NCBI RefSeq assembly: GCF_900185595.1 | Contig: NZ_FYBH01000202.1 | Coordinates: 1 to 38,092, forward strand | Source: Calothrix rhizosoleniae SC01 | GTDB lineage: Bacteria; Cyanobacteriota; Cyanobacteriia; Cyanobacteriales; Nostocaceae | Direction of reading: 5' to 3' | Length of the DNA stretch: 38,092 nt | Shown: positions 35,021-38,092 of the stretch, one piece after another | Position numbering within the stretch: position 1 is the first letter of the stretch | Layout of the letters: every line of letters begins with the position of its first letter | Translations under genes and position numbers: made by a program | Notes under the pieces: model-generated | Database searches by the model: none | Seen by the model: the letters and a program-made list of their open reading frames with translations, nothing else | Told to the model about the DNA's origin: nothing

Positions 35021-36523
35021 GTATTACACCTTGTTGATATTACCAAATGTTTTGGTCAATTTGTTGCCAATGACTGTATTAATTTACAGATAAAATCAGG
35101 TAAAATACATGCTATTTTAGGAGAAAATGGTGCAGGTAAAACTACTTTAATGAACATTGTTAGTGGTATTTATCAACCTGATTCTGGTCAAATTTATTTA
35201 CAACAAAAGTCTGTAAAAATTACATCTACCCATACAGCAATTAAGTTGGGAATTGGCATGATTCACCAACATTTTATGCTAGTACCTCAATTAAGTGTTA
35301 CGGAAAATATTGTTCTGGGTACAGGGAATCAATGGCAGCTAAATTTGCGAAAAAAAGAAGCAGACATTGCAGCTTTATCCCAAACTTATGGTTTAGAAAT
35401 TGACCCCTGTGCTCAAGTTGGTAATTTGCCCATTGGTATACAACAAAGGGTAGAAATTCTCAAGGTTTTGTATCGCCAAGCTCAACTCTTAATTCTCGAT
35501 GAACCAACGGCGGTACTTACACCAACGGAAGTAAAATCTTTAATTAGAATTCTGAAACAATTAGCTGCTACTGGTAAGACAATTATTTTTATCAGTCACA
35601 AATTAGAAGAAGTCATGAATCTTTGTGATTCGGTAACAGTCTTACGTCGGGGAAAGGTGGTAGCAAATACAAATATTCAAAATACCACTTCTCAAGAATT
35701 AGCTACATTAATGGTGGGTAGAGATGTTTGTTTGCAAATTAATAAATCTCCTGGCTCTATAGGAAATACAGTATTGTCAGTGGATAATTTGCAAGTTGTA
35801 GATAGTCGTGGTGTTACTACTGTCAGAGATATTTCCTTTCAATTACGAGCAGGAGAAATTTTAGGTATTGCTGGAGTTGATGGTAATGGACAAAGAGAAT
35901 TAGCAGATGCTATTTGTGGTTTAAGGCAGATTAAACAGGGAAATATTAATTATCCTACTCTCAAACAAAATAGTTATAATAACAGAATTATGGAGGTAGG
36001 TTACATCCCAGAAGATAGGCAAAAAATGGGATTAATCTTACAATTTAGTATTGCCCATAATTTAATTTTAAAATTTTTTCAAAAAATCCCTTTTTGTCGT
36101 TGGTTTTTGCTCAATTATCCCATAATTAAAGACAATGCCAAATTAGCAATTGATGATTTTGATATTCGGGCAATTTCTGGGGATATTCCAGTCAGTCAAC
36201 TATCGGGGGGAAATCAACAAAAGGTAGTGCTGGCGAGAGAATTGGCTAGAGAACCACAGTTAATCATAGCCATGCAACCCACAAGAGGATTAGATGTGGG
36301 TGCAACAGCAGGGGTACAACAAAAATTATTAGCAGAAAGGGAAAGGGGAGCAGCTATTTTATATATTTCTACGGAATTAGAAGAAATAATGGCAATGAGC
36401 GATCGCATTGCGGTAATGTATCGAGGTGAGTTTGTTACCCTGTTGGATGCGAGTCAAGCAACGGTGGAGGAAGTCGGTTTGTTCATGGGAGGAGGGGAGA
36501 AGAGGGAAGGATTGATGGAGTGA
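35018..36523 (+). CDS. Sugar/nucleoside-type ABC transporter ATP-binding protein (double NBD)
   Basis: 501 residues with two fused nucleotide-binding domains, as in RbsA/YufO. NBD1 has Walker A GENGAGKTT (35-43), a signature region LPIGIQQRVEILK (from 137), Walker B LLILDEPTA (Asp161-Glu162) and H-loop ISHKLEE. NBD2 has the usual degenerate Walker A GVDGNGQRE, then LSGGNQQKV and QPTRGLDVGA. With the upstream BMP lipoprotein it should power purine-nucleoside-like uptake. The last about 11 residues (MGGGEKREGLME) are encoded by low-complexity repeat DNA, suggesting the original 3' end is altered. The two permease genes expected next are absent. Confidence 0.92.
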   Translation: MVLHLVDITKCFGQFVANDCINLQIKSGKIHAILGENGAGKTTLMNIVSGIYQPDSGQIYLQQKSVKITSTHTAIKLGIGMIHQHFMLVPQLSVTENIVLGTGNQWQLNLRKKEADIAALSQTYGLEIDPCAQVGNLPIGIQQRVEILKVLYRQAQLLILDEPTAVLTPTEVKSLIRILKQLAATGKTIIFISHKLEEVMNLCDSVTVLRRGKVVANTNIQNTTSQELATLMVGRDVCLQINKSPGSIGNTVLSVDNLQVVDSRGVTTVRDISFQLRAGEILGIAGVDGNGQRELADAICGLRQIKQGNINYPTLKQNSYNNRIMEVGYIPEDRQKMGLILQFSIAHNLILKFFQKIPFCRWFLLNYPIIKDNAKLAIDDFDIRAISGDIPVSQLSGGNQQKVVLARELAREPQLIIAMQPTRGLDVGATAGVQQKLLAERERGAAILYISTELEEIMAMSDRIAVMYRGEFVTLLDASQATVEEVGLFMGGGEKREGLME

Positions 36524-36578
36524 TGGAGGGAAGGAGGTAAGAAGAGTGATGGAGTGATGGAGTGATGGAGGGAAGGAA
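36487..36578. repeat. GATGGAGT octamer and GGGAAGGA-type repeats
   Basis: Units of GATGGAGT (GAGTGATG) in tandem, separated by GGAGGGAAGGA runs; reverse complement of the octamer array at 27842-27878. It covers the last codons of the ABC ATPase and the gap to the K+ channel. Confidence 0.8.
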
Positions 36579-36625
36579 TATAACTTTTTTGTTGAGGAAT
36601 GTTTTAAATTTGAAATTCTGATGTG

Positions 36626-37636
36626 ATGCAAATAATCTGGAAATTTTTGCAACGGGAAAATTTTGATCGCCTCATAGTAATTCTGGTGATAATTGTTACT
36701 ATTAGTTCCCTTGCACTTTCCAGGGTAGAACCAAATTTATCATTATTAGATGCGGTGTGGTGGAGTATTGTGACTTTAACCACCGTGGGCTATGGTGATA
36801 TTGCCCCTGTGACGATGTTTGGGCGTTCTATTGCTGCTGTTGATATGTTTGTGGGTATTGGCATTTTAGCTACATTCACGGCTCAAATTGCCAGTATTCT
36901 GGTTGAGAAAAAAAATATGGAACACTTAGGCATGAGTGCTTATAAATTTACAGAACACATTATCTTATGTGAATGGAATTCTCGTGCTAAGGCTATTGTT
37001 GATGAGCTGCGTTTAGATGAAAGTACTCAAGATAAACCAGTAGTTTTAATTGCTGATATTGACAGAAAACCTAGTGAAGACAATAATTTATTTTTTATTC
37101 AAGGTAATGTCTGTGATGAGACGTTAGAGCGAGCCAATTTAGTCGCAGCCAGTACAGTAATTATTCTAGGTGATGATGATTTAGATGATACAGCTCGTGA
37201 TGCGAAAGTGATTTTATCGACTCTGACGGTGGAAAGTATTAATACCCATGCTTACATTATTGTTGAGTTAGTAAATGAATCTCATTTTCAGACTTGCAAA
37301 CGGGCGAAAGCTGATGAAATCATTGTGGGTAGTGAGTTAAGTAGTATGCTCATCTCCCAAGCAGTTCTCAACCACGGTATTACCAAAGTTGTCTCCGATT
37401 TATTAACTGCTCACAGAGGTAATCAGTTATATAAAATCCCCATACCCCAATCTCAGATTGGTAAGACTTTTATGGATGTATTTATTTATTTGAAGCAGCA
37501 TTATCAAAGTATTGTAGTGGCTATAGAAAAAGAGCCAGAAGGGGAAGTGATTTCCAATCCAGCCGCAGACTATCCCTTGCAGAAAAATGATGATTTAATT
37601 GTCATTGCTAAAAAACGACCGAAGATTAGGGATTGA
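36626..37636 (+). CDS. Two-TM potassium channel with RCK (TrkA-type) domain
   Basis: 336 residues from the ATG at 36626 (a GTG directly before is in frame). TM1 about 14-31, a pore helix, the selectivity filter TVGYGD (53-58) and TM2 about 67-90 give an ion-channel-2 pore like MthK. The C-terminal TrkA-N/RCK domain (about 110-235) begins IILCEWNSRA, lacking the GxGxxG of NAD-binding RCKs and resembling the CGWS stretch of Ca2+-gated MthK. A TrkA-C domain (about 260-332) ends the protein. Probably a ligand-gated K+ channel in the cytoplasmic membrane. It occupies the place where ABC permease genes would be expected. Confidence 0.92.
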   Translation: MQIIWKFLQRENFDRLIVILVIIVTISSLALSRVEPNLSLLDAVWWSIVTLTTVGYGDIAPVTMFGRSIAAVDMFVGIGILATFTAQIASILVEKKNMEHLGMSAYKFTEHIILCEWNSRAKAIVDELRLDESTQDKPVVLIADIDRKPSEDNNLFFIQGNVCDETLERANLVAASTVIILGDDDLDDTARDAKVILSTLTVESINTHAYIIVELVNESHFQTCKRAKADEIIVGSELSSMLISQAVLNHGITKVVSDLLTAHRGNQLYKIPIPQSQIGKTFMDVFIYLKQHYQSIVVAIEKEPEGEVISNPAADYPLQKNDDLIVIAKKRPKIRD

Positions 37637-37671
37637 TACCTGTGTAATTTATTGCTTACTGTTTATTGCTT

Positions 37672-37806
37672 AACCTCAGTTCGGGTTAAGGAGCTTTATT
37701 TCACTTTGAGAGGCTGATTAATGCCTGAAACAACGCAAATACGTTTATGAAGACCAAAATCATGTAACGATATAATCAGGGTTTGAGCTTATCCCGAACT
37801 CAGGTT
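37672..37806. mobile_element. MITE-like element with 19-bp terminal inverted repeats
   Basis: Ends AACCTCAGTTCGGGTTAAG (37672-37690) and CTTATCCCGAACTCAGGTT (37788-37806) are inverted repeats with two mismatches; total 135 bp. GCTT lies directly outside each end and may be a target duplication. No coding capacity. Confidence 0.7.
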
Positions 37807-37861
37807 GCTTATGACTTGCGTTGAGCAAAATTTTCGGCATTTTGGCAACTTTTGGATTGTA

Positions 37862-37962
37862 GTAGTGGATATTCTAATTACAACACTGCTTTCCAATGCA
37901 ATATCCTACAAAATCCAAAAACCTCCTCTCCCCAGTAATTGACTTACTGGGGTTTTATTTTT
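37862..37962 (+). ncRNA. Candidate small regulatory RNA with CU-rich single-stranded stretch
   Basis: A 5' hairpin (GTAGTGGATATT, 37862-37873, with AATATCCTAC, 37900-37909; 10 bp with a 2-nt bulge) is followed by an unpaired stretch containing AACCTCCT (37920-37927) and then a strong terminator. A TATAAT at 37771-37776 could be its -10, which would make the transcript up to about 180 nt. The layout (hairpin, CU-rich anti-Shine-Dalgarno stretch, terminator) resembles Yfr1-like cyanobacterial sRNAs, but the Yfr1 core ACTCCTCACAC is absent. Confidence 0.45.
37930..37962 (+). terminator. Strong Rho-independent terminator
   Basis: 9-bp perfect stem CCCCAGTAA / TTACTGGGG (37930-37938 and 37944-37952), 5-nt loop, then TTTTATTTTT. 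It lies about 300 nt after the K+ channel stop, so it could end that transcript or the sRNA candidate. Confidence 0.85.
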
Positions 37963-37965
37963 GAT

Positions 37966-37986
37966 ATAGCACTACCAAAGCACGTT
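37966..37986 (+). repeat. Dispersed repeat family 2, copy C (first 20 bp only)
   Basis: TAGCACTACCAAAGCACGTTA is shared with 31529-31549 and, reversed, 16313-16333. It abuts family 1, copy C, as copy B abuts its family 1 element. Confidence 0.7.
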
Positions 37987-38092
37987 ATATCAATTCCAAT
38001 AATGTTTGCGACACATACATTTCTCGTAAGGAACATCCACAATCTTTTGGGATATAAAATTATCTTACTGGTGCCGTGCCCTTACCCATCTT
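37985..38092 (+). mobile_element. MITE-like palindromic element, family 1, copy C (runs off window)
   Basis: Left arm TATATCAATTCCAATAATG, core about 38030-38081 ending TGCCGTGCCC (38072-38081), then the start of the right arm. The left core repeat has lost about 5 bp. Core orientation relative to the arms is as in copy A. Confidence 0.75.

Noticed and set aside
37862-37962. Identification of the small RNA candidate as Yfr1 itself
   Set aside because: The invariant ACTCCTCACAC core is not present; only the general architecture is similar.

Overview
The window looks like chromosomal DNA of a filamentous, probably heterocyst-forming cyanobacterium (Nostocales-like). This is inferred from many HIP1 octamers (GCGATCGC), phycobilisome linkers (CpcG and membrane-anchored CpcL), cyanobacterial NdhB, a PATAN-domain response regulator, a glycine-ending RRM protein, heptamer/octamer tandem repeats and several families of small palindromic elements. 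No rRNA, tRNA, CRISPR array, phage or intact transposase gene was seen.

Layout. (1) 1-1838, minus: a two-gene module, a trypsin-like peptidase with an N-terminal effector-associated domain (EAD), then 7 nt later an EAD + inactive-STAND-like protein cut by the window edge. It resembles predicted NTPase/EAD conflict (immunity or programmed death) systems and is the most interesting locus here. (2) 2175-5681, minus: two tandem MscS-type channels sharing an almost identical pore segment. (3) 5815-11362, minus: a type IV pilus/phototaxis-style signalling set, PATAN-REC regulator, CheY-like regulator and a large GAF-containing chemoreceptor, without CheW or CheA. (4) 12044-12979, plus: an RluD-family pseudouridine synthase. 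(5) 13200-14857, minus: cpcL then cpcG. (6) 15104-17558, minus: an orphan CYTH-like protein, a PemK/MazF-type toxin, a chimeric antitoxin and a LapA-like membrane protein. (7) 18092-20779, minus: topA. (8) 21473-23679, plus: an RNA-binding RRM protein and ndhB. (9) 23789-25534, minus: a Ser/Thr kinase with a PPC-like extracytoplasmic domain. (10) 26586-27602, plus: prs. (11) 27910-30519, minus: a CLC chloride channel with CBS and USP domains and Gln in place of the gating Glu. (12) 31045-31426: an unusual leader/ORF with a hairpin-sequestered Shine-Dalgarno and an internal terminator. (13) 31850-32785, plus: prmA, directly behind a mobile-element cluster. (14) 32933-33162: a methyltransferase pseudogene. 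(15) 33245-36523: allA divergent from a BMP lipoprotein and its ABC ATPase, with no permease genes. (16) 36626-37636, plus: a two-TM K+ channel with RCK domain. (17) 37637-38092: a MITE-like element, a candidate small RNA with terminator, and a further dispersed element.

How the genes relate: cpcL/cpcG build the two phycobilisome types, and CpcL antenna is associated with PSI/NDH-1 elsewhere; ndhB lies in the same window but in a separate unit. Two MscS channels, the CLC channel and the RCK K+ channel make the window rich in ion and osmotic functions. allA plus the BMP system suggests purine or ureide salvage, but the importer is incomplete here. The intergenic spaces between 16.0 and 16.4, 31.4 and 31.8, and 37.6 and 38.1 kb hold related miniature elements; in one copy the 56-bp core is inverted relative to its arms.
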